Positions 10,292 to 19,441 of a stretch of 64,000 nucleotides of DNA are shown piece after piece (position 1 is the stretch's first letter; every line of letters starts with the position of its first letter). The notes below the pieces were generated by a model. It searched no databases. It worked only from the letters and a program-made list of their open reading frames with translations, and was not told the origin of the DNA. Both the position numbers and the translations under genes were made by a program. The DNA is taken from the NCBI GenBank assembly GCA_017991315.1, contig JAGOQS010000002.1, positions 372,001 to 436,000 of the forward strand, written 5' to 3'. This DNA is from Ferrovibrio sp. Lineage in GTDB: Bacteria > Pseudomonadota > Alphaproteobacteria > Ferrovibrionales > Ferrovibrionaceae.

Positions 10292-11380
10292 TCACCGCAG
10301 CTTCAGGGTGGCAAGGCCGGCAAGCGCCAGGATCACCGAGATGATCCAGAAGCGGATCACCACGGTCGGCTCTTTCCAGCCCTTCTTCTCGAAATGGTGG
10401 TGCAGCGGCGCCATGCGGAAAACACGCTTGCCGGTGAGCTTGAAGGAAGCCACCTGTACCATCACCGACACGGTTTCGAGCACGAACAGGCCGCCGATAA
10501 TCGCCAGCACCAGTTCATGCTTGGTGATGACGCTGATGGTGCCGAGCGCGCCGCCGAGGCTGAGCGAGCCGGTATCGCCCATGAACACCATGGCCGGCGG
10601 GGCGTTGAACCACAGGAAGCCGATGCCGGCACCCACCAGCGCGCCGCACAGCACGGCCAATTCGCCCGAGCCCGGCACATAATGGATCTGCAGGTAATTG
10701 GCGAATACGGTGTTGCCGACCAGATACGAGATCAGGCCGAAGCTCGCCGCCGCGATCATCACCGGCACGATGGCGAGGCCATCGAGACCATCGGTGAGGT
10801 TGACCGCATTGGAGGCGCCGACGATGACGAACACCGCGAAGGGCAGCATGAACCAGCCGAGATTGACCAGCACATCCTTGAAGAACGGCACCGCCAGGCT
10901 GCCATTCAGCGGGGCTGGCATGATGGCGCCGATCCAGTAGGCCACGGCGGCGCTGATGACGATGGTGGCCAGCAGCTTGAGCTTGCCCGGCACGCCCTTG
11001 GGGTTCTGCTTCGTCACCTTGAGATAGTCATCGGCAAAGCCGATCAGGCCGAAGCCGAAGGTGACGATCAGCACCGCCCAGACATAGCGGTTGGTCAGGT
11101 CGGCCCACAGCAGCGTGCCGGTGCCCATGCCGATCAGGATCAGGAAGCCGCCCATGGTCGGCGTGCCGCGCTTGGTCAGCAGGTGGCTTTCCGGGCCGTC
11201 ATCGCGGATCGGCTGGCCCTTGCCCTGCTTGGCGCGCAGCCAGTTGATCAGCGGCTCGCCGATCACGAAACTCAGCACCATGGCGGTCATGATGGCGCCG
11301 CCGGTGCGGAAGGTGATGTAGCGGAACAGGTTGAACGGGGTGAATTCGTCCGCCAACGGGTAGAGCAGATGATACAGCAT
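10292..11380 (-). CDS. mraY: Phospho-N-acetylmuramoyl-pentapeptide-transferase MraY
   Basis: Polytopic inner-membrane enzyme that moves phospho-MurNAc-pentapeptide onto undecaprenyl phosphate to make lipid I. The 362-aa protein has about ten transmembrane segments. Its Mg-binding aspartates are in [15 protein letters not shown] and [14 protein letters not shown], and the catalytic GDTGSL and histidine-rich loop [15 protein letters not shown] are also present. It lies between murF and murD. Confidence 0.97.
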   Translation of the reverse strand: MLYHLLYPLADEFTPFNLFRYITFRTGGAIMTAMVLSFVIGEPLINWLRAKQGKGQPIRDDGPESHLLTKRGTPTMGGFLILIGMGTGTLLWADLTNRYVWAVLIVTFGFGLIGFADDYLKVTKQNPKGVPGKLKLLATIVISAAVAYWIGAIMPAPLNGSLAVPFFKDVLVNLGWFMLPFAVFVIVGASNAVNLTDGLDGLAIVPVMIAAASFGLISYLVGNTVFANYLQIHYVPGSGELAVLCGALVGAGIGFLWFNAPPAMVFMGDTGSLSLGGALGTISVITKHELVLAIIGGLFVLETVSVMVQVASFKLTGKRVFRMAPLHHHFEKKGWKEPTVVIRFWIISVILALAGLATLKLR

Positions 11381-11397
11381 CCTGAAACTTTCCTTCG

Positions 11398-12822
11398 TTA
11401 CCAGCCACTCGCGGCACGGGGCGCCGGCGCAGCCGTCAACAGATTCTCCACCACCCGGCCCATGCGGCTGCCGAGCGATCCTTTCACCAGCAGCACATCG
11501 CCGGCGCGGATGGCGTTGCGCAGGCCGTCGATCAGGTCTTGCGAATTGGCGGCATGCACGCCGCGCAGCTTGGCCGGCAGCGCCTCATGCAGGCCCTGCA
11601 TCATCAGCCCCGCCGTGAACACCAGGTCGATGCCGCTTTCCTGCAGCGGTTCGGCCAAGCCGATATGTGCGGCCTGCGCCTCGGCTCCGAGTTCCAGCAT
11701 GTCGCCCAGCACCGCGATGCGGCGGCCGCGCGGCGATAACGGCTTGGCCATCGCCAGCACGGTGAAGGCGGCGCGCATGCTGGCAGGGCTGGCGTTGTAG
11801 CTGTCGTCGATGATTTCGATCTGGCCATCGCGCCAGTCGCGCAGATGGCGTTCGCCCCGGCCCTTCGGTGCAGCGATGCTGGCCAGCGTCAGGCCGGCCT
11901 GGGCCAGATCGGCGCCCAGCACCTGCGCGGCGGCCAGCACGGCCAGGGAATTCAGCACCCAGTGGCGGCCTGGCGCACCGATCTTGTAGGTGATCGCCTG
12001 GCCCAGCACTTCCGCCGCCACGCAGGAGCAATTCGGATGCGCGGCATACTTGATCAGGCGCGACTGCGCTTCCGCATGCTCGCCGAAGCTGACGATCTCC
12101 GCGCCATGCTTCACAGCGGCAGCGGCCAGGCGGTCATAATAGGGATTGTCGCGGTTCAGCACGGCGATGCCGCCGGGCTCCAGCCCTTCCACGATCTCCG
12201 CCTTGGCATCGGCAATGCCGGCGACGCTATCGAAGAATTCCAGATGCACCGCTTCCACGGTGGTAATCACCGCCACATGTGGCCGTGCCAGCTTCGAGAG
12301 CGGGCGGATCTCGTCGGCATGGTTCATGCCCATCTCGATCACGGCATAGTGGCTATCCACCGGCATGCGCGCCAAGGTGAGCGGCACACCCCAATGATTG
12401 TTGAGATTGCCGAGCGAGGCATGGGTCGGGGCCTGTGCCGCGAGAATCTGGCGCAGCATTTCCTTGGTCGAGGTCTTGCCGACACTCCCGGTGACACCAA
12501 CGACGCGGGCGCCGCAGCGTTGCCGCGCTGCCGCACCGAGATCGTTCAGCGCCTGGAAGGTATCGCGCACCAGCACCAGGTTGGCGCCCGGCGGCAGGCC
12601 TTCCGGGATACGGTCGACGATGGCGGCGGAGGCACCCTTGGCCAGCGCATCGGCAACGAAGCCATGGCCATCGAAATTCGGGCCCTTCAGCGCCACGAAG
12701 AGATCGCCGAAGGCAACGCTGCGGCTGTCGATGGAAATGCCCGATGCCGACCAGCGGGTTTCGGCGCGGCCCTTCACGGCAAGCGCCACTTCATCGGAAG
12801 TCCAGAGGGAGAAAGGTTCCAT
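11398..12822 (-). CDS. murF: UDP-MurNAc-tripeptide--D-alanyl-D-alanine ligase MurF
   Basis: Last cytoplasmic Mur ligase; it adds D-Ala-D-Ala made by Ddl. The 474-aa protein has an N-terminal substrate domain with [18 protein letters not shown], the P-loop [19 protein letters not shown] at about residues 108-126, [24 protein letters not shown] in the central domain and [17 protein letters not shown] in the C-terminal part. It follows murE with a 14-nt gap. Confidence 0.96.
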   Translation of the reverse strand: MEPFSLWTSDEVALAVKGRAETRWSASGISIDSRSVAFGDLFVALKGPNFDGHGFVADALAKGASAAIVDRIPEGLPPGANLVLVRDTFQALNDLGAAARQRCGARVVGVTGSVGKTSTKEMLRQILAAQAPTHASLGNLNNHWGVPLTLARMPVDSHYAVIEMGMNHADEIRPLSKLARPHVAVITTVEAVHLEFFDSVAGIADAKAEIVEGLEPGGIAVLNRDNPYYDRLAAAAVKHGAEIVSFGEHAEAQSRLIKYAAHPNCSCVAAEVLGQAITYKIGAPGRHWVLNSLAVLAAAQVLGADLAQAGLTLASIAAPKGRGERHLRDWRDGQIEIIDDSYNASPASMRAAFTVLAMAKPLSPRGRRIAVLGDMLELGAEAQAAHIGLAEPLQESGIDLVFTAGLMMQGLHEALPAKLRGVHAANSQDLIDGLRNAIRAGDVLLVKGSLGSRMGRVVENLLTAAPAPRAASGW

Positions 12823-12836
12823 TAATCTTTACTCCC

Positions 12837-14312
12837 TTATGGTTCGATGCCCGAAGAAAACCCTGCGTCAGCCGCAGACACGGCTTCGCGGGCTTCTCCT
12901 GCATCATCGAAGGGACGGGTTTCCTTACCCACGATCTGGCCCTGCTCATGGCCCTTGCCGGCCAGCAGCAGCAGATCACCAGCACGCAGTTCAGCCACCG
13001 CCGCGCGGATCGCCGCATGGCGGTCGCCGATCTCGATGGCGCCCGGGCAGGCGGCGAGAATGGCAGCACGGATCGCGGCCGGCTCCTCGCTGCGCGGATT
13101 GTCGTCGGTGACATAAACACGGTCGGCCAGCCGCGCGGCGATCTCACCCATCAGCGGGCGCTTGCCCTTGTCGCGGTCGCCGCCGCAACCGAACACCACC
13201 ACCAGGCGGCCAGCGGCATGCGGGCGCGCGGCCTTGAGCGCGGTTTCCAGTGCATCGGGCTTGTGGGCGTAATCGACGAACACGGCAGCGCCGTTCTTGC
13301 GCGTGGCGGCAAGCTGCATGCGGCCCGGCACGCCCTGAATCCGCGCCAGCGCGGCAATTGCCTTGGCAGTATCGGCACCGGCGCCGATCACCAAGCCCAG
13401 CGCGGCCAGCAGGTTGCCGGCCTGGAAGCCGCCGATCAGCGGGCAATCGATTTCATGTTCGGCGCCGAAAGCAGCAAAGCGGAAACGCAGGCCGCCGGCA
13501 TGCGGCTGGCTGGCGATCAGCCGCAGTTCCTCGCCCCTCCGGCCATAGCGGATCAGGCGCTGGCCGCGCGCCGCGGCAATCTCCGCGACGCGGGCACCAT
13601 GTTCGCTGTCCATGTCGATCACCGCCACGCCATCGGCGGGCAGCAACTCGCTGAACAGCCGCAGCTTGGCGGCAAAGTAATGCTCGACCGTCGGATGGTA
13701 GTCCATGTGGTCGCGGCTGAGATTGGTGAAGGCGGCGGCGCGGATGCTCACGCCATCGAGGCGGAACTGATCCAGGCCGTGGCTGGAGGCTTCGAGCGCC
13801 AGATGGGTGCAGCCGGCTTCAGCGGCGCGATGCAACAGGCGGTGCAGTTCCACCGGATCCGGCGTGGTGTTCGGCACTTTTTCAAACACGCCCGGGGCGA
13901 TCAGGCCCAGCGTGCCGAGGCTGGCGGCGCGCTCGCCCATGATGGTCCAGAGCTGCTGGGCGAAATTCGCCACCGAGGTCTTGCCGCTGGTGCCGGTGAC
14001 GGCAACGATTGTCTTCGGCTGCGCGCCGAAGAAGGCGGCCGCCATCAGCGCCAGGCGGCGGCGCGGGTTGGCATCGGCAATAAAAGCAACACGCTCGGCA
14101 TAAGCCGGATCGACGCTGTCGCTCAACACCGCCACGGCGCCCTTCTCGGCGGCATCGGGAATGAAGCGGCGGCCATCCATGGCACTGCCCTGCAATGCCG
14201 CGAACAGGAAGCCCGGACGCACGGCGCGGCTATCGGCGGTGAGGCCAACGATGTCGAGCCCCGCGATCCGCGGGTCCAGCCGCAGGTCGGTGCAAAGCTC
14301 ATTGAGACGCAA
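12837..14312 (-). CDS. murE: UDP-MurNAc-L-Ala-D-Glu--meso-DAP ligase MurE
   Basis: Third Mur ligase, adding the third stem-peptide residue. The 491-aa protein has the N-terminal LTADSRAVRPGFLFAALQG, the P-loop GTSGKTSVANFAQQL at about residues 107-121, and FTNLSRDHMDYHPTVEHYFAAK. The C-terminal specificity motif VTDDNPRSEEPAAI contains DNPR, which marks meso-diaminopimelate rather than lysine. The start overlaps ftsI by 14 nt. Confidence 0.97.
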   Translation of the reverse strand: MRLNELCTDLRLDPRIAGLDIVGLTADSRAVRPGFLFAALQGSAMDGRRFIPDAAEKGAVAVLSDSVDPAYAERVAFIADANPRRRLALMAAAFFGAQPKTIVAVTGTSGKTSVANFAQQLWTIMGERAASLGTLGLIAPGVFEKVPNTTPDPVELHRLLHRAAEAGCTHLALEASSHGLDQFRLDGVSIRAAAFTNLSRDHMDYHPTVEHYFAAKLRLFSELLPADGVAVIDMDSEHGARVAEIAAARGQRLIRYGRRGEELRLIASQPHAGGLRFRFAAFGAEHEIDCPLIGGFQAGNLLAALGLVIGAGADTAKAIAALARIQGVPGRMQLAATRKNGAAVFVDYAHKPDALETALKAARPHAAGRLVVVFGCGGDRDKGKRPLMGEIAARLADRVYVTDDNPRSEEPAAIRAAILAACPGAIEIGDRHAAIRAAVAELRAGDLLLLAGKGHEQGQIVGKETRPFDDAGEAREAVSAADAGFSSGIEP

Positions 14313-16083
14313 TTTTCTTCTCCTGCGTCCGCACGCCGGTCACCGGCACATACATGGCTTGCTTGAGGTCCGGTGCATTCTCGTCCACCGGCGGCACGCC
14401 GAGCAGCGGCGCGATGCGCGAAATGATGCGGCCAGCCGTCGGCGCCGAAGTCCAGCCGGCCGTGGCAAAACCATAGGTGCCCTTCTGCGGCTTTGGCTCG
14501 TCGATCATCACCTGCACGAGGTAGCGCGGCTTATGCATCGGGAAGCCGGCGACGAAGGTGTTGAACAGCGCCTTGCGATTATAGCCGCCGCGCGCACCGA
14601 TCTTTTCCGAGGTGCCGGTCTTGCCACCGACGAGATAGCCTTCCACATCGGCCTTCTTGCCGGTGCCCTCTTCCACCACCAGCAGCATCAGCTTGCGCAT
14701 CACATCCGATACTTCCGGCTTGATCACCTGGCGGCCCGGCACCGGCAGGCCCGGCGGGCGCTTCACCAGAGTGGGTGGGTGCAGCACACCGCCATTGATC
14801 ATCGCGGCGGTAGCGGTAGCGAGTTGCAGCGGCGTCACCGACAGGCCATGGCCGAAGGCAATGGTCATGGTTTCGACGGTCTTCCAGTTGCGCGGGATCA
14901 GCGGCGCGCCGATTTCGGGCAGCTCCAGCGCCACCTTGTTCAGCATGCCGATCTTGCCCATGAATTCGCGCTGCAAATTCGGGCCGACATCGACGGCCAT
15001 CTTGGCCGAACCGATGTTGGAGGAATACATGTAGATTTCCGGCACACTGAGCCAGCGGCGCTTCGGATGATCGTCGCGGATCTGGAAGCGGGAAATCTGG
15101 ATCGGGTTGGTGGCATCATAGCCGCCCGAGAGCTTCACCGTGCCATAATCCAGCGCCATGGCGGTGTTCAGCGTCTTCATGGTCGAGCCCATTTCGTAGA
15201 CGCCAAGCGTGATGCGGTTGAAGCGCGCATCCTTGGAGGCTTCGCCCGGATTGAGCGGGTCGAAATCCGGCAGGCTGACCAGCGACACGATCTCGCCGGT
15301 ATGAATATCGAGCACGATGGCGCCGCCGCCGATGGCTTCGAAGAATTGCACCGCCTTGGAGAGTTCGTCGCGCACAATATGCTGCACGCGGATGTCGATA
15401 CTGAGTTCCAGCGGGTCGCCGGTGCGGGCGGGATCGCGCAGGCTGTCGTCGAAATACTGCTCGATGCCGGCAATGCCCTTGCCGTCGATATCGGTATAGC
15501 CGAGCACATGCACCGCCAGATTGCCCTGCGGATAGACGCGCTTCTGCTCGGTGTGGAAATACAGGCCCGGAATGCCGAGGCGGTTCACTTCATATTGCTG
15601 GCGCGGCGTCAGGTTGCGCTTGATCCACACGAAGCTCTTGCCCGGCGCCAGCTTGTTCTGCAGGTCGGCAACGGTGAATTCCGGCAGGGTCTGGGCCAGC
15701 CGCACTGCCGCCTGATCCGGATTGATGATCTTGCGCGGATCGGCGAACAGCGAGGCGGTCTTGAGGTTGGTCGCCAGCATCTGGCCGTTGCGATCCACCA
15801 CCGGCTGACGCTCCATCAGCACGGTCTTGGCCAGCAATTCCGGATTGCTGCCGCGCGCCACGGCGGGTTCCGACACGCCCTTGATCGCGGTGAGCCACAC
15901 CAGGCGACCGGCCAGGACGCAGAACAGCAGCGAGAACAGCGCGATGCCGATGACCAGGCGCGAGCGGCCGGTTTCCAGCGCCTGCTTGGTCTCGCCTTCC
16001 AGCTTCACCAGGGCCGGACGACCGGGAATATCGGCGGGCGTGCAGGGCGGGCGCGGCTTCGGGGTGCGGCGGAACAGTGCCAT
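14299..16083 (-). CDS. ftsI: Septal transpeptidase FtsI (PBP3)
   Basis: Class B penicillin-binding protein that cross-links septal peptidoglycan with FtsW. The 594-aa protein has a basic cytoplasmic tail, one transmembrane helix (about residues 42-66), a pedestal domain, and a transpeptidase domain. The latter carries the nucleophile tetrad STMK in EMGSTMKTLN, SSN in YMYSSNIGSAKM and KTG in GGKTGTSEKIG. It overlaps ftsL by 1 nt and murE by 14 nt. Confidence 0.96.
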   Translation of the reverse strand: MALFRRTPKPRPPCTPADIPGRPALVKLEGETKQALETGRSRLVIGIALFSLLFCVLAGRLVWLTAIKGVSEPAVARGSNPELLAKTVLMERQPVVDRNGQMLATNLKTASLFADPRKIINPDQAAVRLAQTLPEFTVADLQNKLAPGKSFVWIKRNLTPRQQYEVNRLGIPGLYFHTEQKRVYPQGNLAVHVLGYTDIDGKGIAGIEQYFDDSLRDPARTGDPLELSIDIRVQHIVRDELSKAVQFFEAIGGGAIVLDIHTGEIVSLVSLPDFDPLNPGEASKDARFNRITLGVYEMGSTMKTLNTAMALDYGTVKLSGGYDATNPIQISRFQIRDDHPKRRWLSVPEIYMYSSNIGSAKMAVDVGPNLQREFMGKIGMLNKVALELPEIGAPLIPRNWKTVETMTIAFGHGLSVTPLQLATATAAMINGGVLHPPTLVKRPPGLPVPGRQVIKPEVSDVMRKLMLLVVEEGTGKKADVEGYLVGGKTGTSEKIGARGGYNRKALFNTFVAGFPMHKPRYLVQVMIDEPKPQKGTYGFATAGWTSAPTAGRIISRIAPLLGVPPVDENAPDLKQAMYVPVTGVRTQEKKIASQ

Positions 16084-16640
16084 CAGCGCAGCCCCCGCTT
16101 CTTCTCGTCGGCAGGCTTGTCGCTGCTGCCGCGCATGGCGCCGAGCACGGCAGCCACATCGCCATCCATATCGTCAAGCGTCGCCGCCTGCTTGGCCGCC
16201 ACCGGCTGCGCCACAGCGAGCGCCTGAGCCTGCGGCGCCTGAACTTGCGGCACTTGGACTTGCTGAGCCGGCATGGGAGCAGCCTGAACCGGAGCCTGCG
16301 GCGCGGCAGCCACGGCGGCCGGCGCCGGCTGAGCCGGCATGGCGACCGGCGGCGCGACGCGCTCCTGGCGCCAAGGCAGGTCCTCGATGCGGGTGATCTG
16401 CCGCGCGGTGGCCGGCTTCATGTCGAGCAGGCGCTGCGCCTTGTCCTGCAGGTATTCCGGACGCGCCAGGTAGCTCCACTCGGCCTGCAGCACGCCGATG
16501 GTCTCGCGCTCCTGGCCCAAAGCGCGGTTGAGTTCCACCAGTTCGTCTTCCAGGCGCTGCACTTCATAGGAAAGCTGGTACAGACCGAAGGCGACGATGC
16601 CGAGCAGCAGCAGGGCAATGAAGGAGAAACCGCGGCTCAT
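16083..16640 (-). CDS. ftsL: Cell division protein FtsL with extended Pro/Ala/Gln-rich tail
   Basis: Bitopic divisome protein that forms a coiled coil with its FtsB/DivIC-type partner. The 185-aa protein has a transmembrane helix at about residues 5-22, a heptad-like segment [47 protein letters not shown], and then a periplasmic tail from about residue 95 rich in Pro, Ala and Gln. Typical FtsL proteins are about 100-120 aa, so the tail is an addition. Identification rests on topology plus position between rsmH and ftsI. Confidence 0.88.
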   Translation of the reverse strand: MSRGFSFIALLLLGIVAFGLYQLSYEVQRLEDELVELNRALGQERETIGVLQAEWSYLARPEYLQDKAQRLLDMKPATARQITRIEDLPWRQERVAPPVAMPAQPAPAAVAAAPQAPVQAAPMPAQQVQVPQVQAPQAQALAVAQPVAAKQAATLDDMDGDVAAVLGAMRGSSDKPADEKKRGLR

Positions 16641-17647
16641 GCGGCCTCCTGCATGTCGTCGGCCGGCCAGGCGGCGGCGTCGGTGCGGCGGGCGGCGCGC
16701 AGCTTGGCCGAGCGGGCACGCGGATTGGCTTCCGCTTCCTGTTCACCCGCCGTGATCGCGCCCTTGTGGATCGGGGCGAAGGACGGCGCGCGGACGGCGG
16801 CGGGATTTTCCGGCAGATGGCGCGAGGTGCCGCCGCCCTTGCCGGCGCGGCGGTCGAGAAACTGCTTCACCACGCGGTCTTCCAGCGAATGGAATGACAC
16901 CACGGCGAGACGGCCATCGGGCTTGAGCAGGCGTTCCGCCGCCAGCAGGCCACGGCGCAGTTCGCCCAGTTCGTCATTCACATGGATCCGCAAGGCCTGG
17001 AAGGTGCGGGTGGCCGGATGATGGCCGGGCTTGCCGCGCACCACGCGGGCAACGATGGCGGCGAGTTGCAGCGTGCGGGTGATCGGGGCCTCGGCACGCG
17101 CCTTGACGATGGCGCGGGCGATGGCGCGCGAGCGATGCTCCTCGCCATAGAGATAGATGATATCGGCCAGCTCGGCCTCGTCGCGGCTGTTCACCACATC
17201 GGCGGCGCTCTCGCCGCTTGAGGCATCCATGCGCATGTCCAGCGGGCCATCCTGCTGGAAGGAAAAGCCGCGCTCAGCCTGGTCGAGCTGCATCGAGGAA
17301 ACGCCGATATCCAGCGTCACGCCATCGACACCATCGATGCCCTCATCGGCCAGCAATTCCGCCATGGCGCCGAAACGGCCGCGCAGCAGGCGGAAGCGGC
17401 CCGGATGCGCCGCACTAACCCGCGCGGCATGCATCTCCACGGTGGGATCGCGGTCGATGCCATAGACCTTGCAATCCGCGGCCGCCAACAACGCGCCGGA
17501 ATACCCCCCGGCACCAAACGTACCATCCACGAAAACCTCGCCATCGCGCGGCGCCAAGGCTGCAACAACTTCCGCGCAGAGAACGGGAAGATGCATGGCC
17601 TTTGCGGCAGGATCATGGCCGAAGCCAGAGGCCATGCCGGCGCTCAC
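16637..17647 (-). CDS. rsmH: 16S rRNA (cytosine1402-N4)-methyltransferase RsmH
   Basis: SAM-dependent methyltransferase acting on C1402 of 16S rRNA in the ribosomal P site. The protein shows [10 protein letters not shown] at its start, the SAM motif [44 protein letters not shown], and the C-terminal [16 protein letters not shown] chose the GTG at 17647 because it overlaps the mraZ stop as GTGA and has a G-rich ribosome site about 7 nt upstream, giving 336 aa. The ATG at 17635 is an alternative. A longer upstream reading would run into mraZ. Confidence 0.94.
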   Translation of the reverse strand: MSAGMASGFGHDPAAKAMHLPVLCAEVVAALAPRDGEVFVDGTFGAGGYSGALLAAADCKVYGIDRDPTVEMHAARVSAAHPGRFRLLRGRFGAMAELLADEGIDGVDGVTLDIGVSSMQLDQAERGFSFQQDGPLDMRMDASSGESAADVVNSRDEAELADIIYLYGEEHRSRAIARAIVKARAEAPITRTLQLAAIVARVVRGKPGHHPATRTFQALRIHVNDELGELRRGLLAAERLLKPDGRLAVVSFHSLEDRVVKQFLDRRAGKGGGTSRHLPENPAAVRAPSFAPIHKGAITAGEQEAEANPRARSAKLRAARRTDAAAWPADDMQEAA

Positions 17648-18117
17648 GATATCGCCCCCGATTTCAACTGCGTCTTGAGCCGCGCCTTGGCCGCCGCATC
17701 GCGCTCGGCCCAGGCCTTCGGCTCCCAAAGCTGGAAATTGCGGCCACGGCCGACAAACACCGCCTCGCCCGGCGCGGCCAGGCCGGCATGCTCGAGCAAA
17801 GCCTGCGGCAGCACGATGCGGCCTTCGCCGTCGAACTGTGCCAGGGTCAGGGAAGCCAACAGGGTGTCTTCAAGGTCGGCGCGCTCGGCGGAGAATTCCG
17901 GCATCGCGGCGATGCGGCCATGCACGCCCTTGAGATACTCGTTGCCGCCCGCCACCAGGGCGCGGGCTTCGTAGGTGGCATCAGCCACCCAGTCAGGGCC
18001 GAGATAGACGCCGCCTTCGGGACCCTGGCGGCCGAGCAGGGCGCGGAACGGCGCAGGCACGGAAATCCGCCCCTTGGCATCGATCCGATTCCGAAATGTG
18101 GAGAGGAAAACTTCCAC
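17644..18117 (-). CDS. mraZ: Transcriptional regulator MraZ
   Basis: AbrB-like ring-forming DNA-binding protein that represses the dcw operon by binding repeats near its own promoter. The 157-aa protein has two SpoVT/AbrB-type repeats, the first with [21 protein letters not shown] and the second with [20 protein letters not shown] chose the GTG at 18117, preceded by a run of G residues about 4 nt upstream. The TTG at 18129 lies on top of that site and is less likely. It is the first gene of the cluster, with its binding array about 65-110 nt upstream. Confidence 0.94.
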   Translation of the reverse strand: MEVFLSTFRNRIDAKGRISVPAPFRALLGRQGPEGGVYLGPDWVADATYEARALVAGGNEYLKGVHGRIAAMPEFSAERADLEDTLLASLTLAQFDGEGRIVLPQALLEHAGLAAPGEAVFVGRGRNFQLWEPKAWAERDAAAKARLKTQLKSGAIS

Positions 18118-18182
18118 AATGCCCCCCAAAAGCCGTCGAAACGGCCCGCTGCCCCGCCCAAAGGCCGGAAATACTGCCCCTT

Positions 18183-18226
18183 TGGGATGTTATGGGATAG
18201 CATGGGCTAGGATGGGCGTCAATGGA
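18183..18226. promoter_or_regulatory. MraZ-box array (TGGG repeats at 10-bp spacing)
   Basis: TGGG occurs on the plus strand at 18183, 18193, 18203 and 18213, exactly 10 bp apart, with an imperfect fifth unit TGGA at 18223. MraZ is known to bind TGGGN direct repeats separated by 5 nt. The array lies 66-110 nt upstream of the mraZ start and covers the predicted promoter. The repeats read opposite to mraZ transcription. Confidence 0.8.
18194..18222 (-). promoter_or_regulatory. Predicted sigma70-type promoter of the dcw operon
   Basis: On the minus strand TTGACG (18222-18217) and TATCCC (18199-18194) are separated by 17 nt. This would start transcription at about 18187, some 70 nt before the mraZ GTG. 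Both hexamers fall inside the MraZ boxes, which fits repression by steric exclusion. Confidence 0.6.
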
Positions 18227-18272
18227 GAATGATTGGGCCGGGATGGCGATTCGGCCTAAAGATTTCAGAAAC

Positions 18273-18301
18273 TTGACTGCGGTAGCTCACCTGGGCAATG
18301 T
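18273..18301 (+). promoter_or_regulatory. Possible promoter for the secreted beta-trefoil gene
   Basis: TTGACT (18273-18278) is followed after 17 nt by CAATGT (18296-18301). The -10 match is poor, but the spacing and the position about 90 nt before the start at 18394 are suitable. It is back to back with the dcw promoter. Confidence 0.3.
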
Positions 18302-18393
18302 CTTGTTTTGTTCTCGTTCCTTTGGGGAAGAATGAACCCTTGCCGGGGGGGCGCGGGAGCCGCTACACCGGGGGACATAGACCGGAGGAACGA

Positions 18394-18984
18394 GTGCGCT
18401 TCAGTCCCCCTGCCCTAGCGACCCTGGCCCGCCTGGCCCTGCTGGCTGTCCTGCCGCTGCTTGCCGCTGCCATACCAGCCGCGCGGGCCCAGATCGGCAT
18501 CAATGAATTCCTGCCGCGCCAGGCCCCGGCGCTGAAGCGTTTTTCCGTCGTCGCCAGCACCGCCAACAACCAATGCCTCACGGTGCAGCCGACAGGCAGC
18601 GACATCACCCGGCTGCGCCCCGATGTGTTGCTGAGCCCATGCGAATTCAGCATCGACAACCAGACTCAGGGCTTCTTCATCACCCGCACGGTGCGCGAGC
18701 GGAACCAGATATTCTTCGCCGCCAATCCGGCCTATTGCCTGGCCATGGATCCGCGCAACCGCCGCCTTGTCGCGGTGGCCTGCGGTGTCAACGCCGAGAT
18801 GTTCGCTGCCAATCCGCAGCATTTCGAATTGCGCCGCGGCGGCCTGGCCGTGGTCACCGACAGCGGCGAGGCCTGGTGCGTGGATACCCGCGCCAGAGAA
18901 GGCTTTTCGCAACTTTTCGAGCCGTATTTCATGCCCTGCCCGAGCCAGATCGGCGAGGCCTTCATGATGCGCGTGAATCGATAA
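18394..18984 (+). CDS. Secreted ricin-B-like beta-trefoil protein
   Basis: No specific function is recognised. The 196-aa product begins at a GTG with GGAGG 5 nt upstream and has a clear signal peptide (basic start, Leu/Ala-rich core, cleavage near AARA-Q at about residue 30). The mature part shows three similar units with a Cys-(Leu/Val) opening, a second Cys 14 or more residues later and an aromatic (F/Y) after that: CLTV...SPCEF...GFFI, YCLAM...VACGV...HFEL and WCVD...MPCPS. This three-fold pattern with six cysteines resembles a ricin-type beta-trefoil lectin fold. Carbohydrate binding is an inference. It is flanked by mraZ and rnpB. Confidence 0.7.
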   Translation: MRFSPPALATLARLALLAVLPLLAAAIPAARAQIGINEFLPRQAPALKRFSVVASTANNQCLTVQPTGSDITRLRPDVLLSPCEFSIDNQTQGFFITRTVRERNQIFFAANPAYCLAMDPRNRRLVAVACGVNAEMFAANPQHFELRRGGLAVVTDSGEAWCVDTRAREGFSQLFEPYFMPCPSQIGEAFMMRVNR

Positions 18985-18991
18985 ATACAAT

Positions 18992-19376
18992 GGTGCCAGA
19001 CGGCCTGTAAGCCGGGTTCTGTCCACCCACTTGCGTGGGCTGTACGGCCATTCCTCTGGGACATCCGTTGCCGGATGCCTCGCGCGACCGACCCGGATGG
19101 CAGGCCGGAAAAAGCCTCGCCTGCTTGCGCAAGCCGCCATCCCTATTTGGTCTTGCTCCCGGTGGGGTTTGCCATGCCGCTCCTGTTGCCAGGCGCGCGG
19201 TGCGCTCTTACCGCACCTTTTCACCCTTGCCGCCGGCATTGCTGGCGGCGGCGGTCTGTTCTCTGTGGCACTGTCCCTGGGGTCGCCCCCGCCGGGTGTT
19301 ACCCGGCACCGCTTTTCCGTGGAGCCCGGACTTTCCTCGCCCCCGAAAGAGCGCGGCCGTCCAGCCATCTGGCACC
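18992..19376 (-). ncRNA. rnpB: RNase P RNA (rnpB), bacterial type A
   Basis: Catalytic RNA that matures tRNA 5' ends. The minus strand carries the conserved GAGGAAAGTCCGGGCTCC near the 5' end and AGAACCCGGCTTACAGGCC near the 3' end, both diagnostic of RNase P RNA. The termini are set by helix P1: GGTGCCAGA at the 5' end (19376-19368) pairs perfectly with TCTGGCACC at the 3' end (19000-18992), giving about 385 nt. It ends 7 nt from the convergent secreted-protein gene. Confidence 0.95.
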
Positions 19377-19383
19377 GCCGCGA

Positions 19384-19412
19384 GCAATAGACCCGCCGGG
19401 CCTCGCGAGCAA
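19384..19412 (-). promoter_or_regulatory. Predicted rnpB promoter
   Basis: TTGCTC (19412-19407) and TATTGC (19389-19384) on the minus strand are 17 nt apart. The -10 ends 7 nt before the first P1 base at 19376, the position expected for the transcription start. That independent agreement supports both calls. Confidence 0.6.
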
Positions 19413-19441
19413 GCTCTTTGCGCCAGTATCAAGCACCCAGT

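Noticed and set aside
12744-16227. Large plus-strand frames opposite murE, ftsI and ftsL
   Set aside because: The translations match no recognisable protein, while the minus strand shows complete Mur-ligase and PBP motifs.
18296-18393. Upstream extension of the secreted protein from 18298
   Set aside because: It would place 32 non-hydrophobic residues before an obvious signal peptide. The GTG at 18394 has a strong ribosome site.
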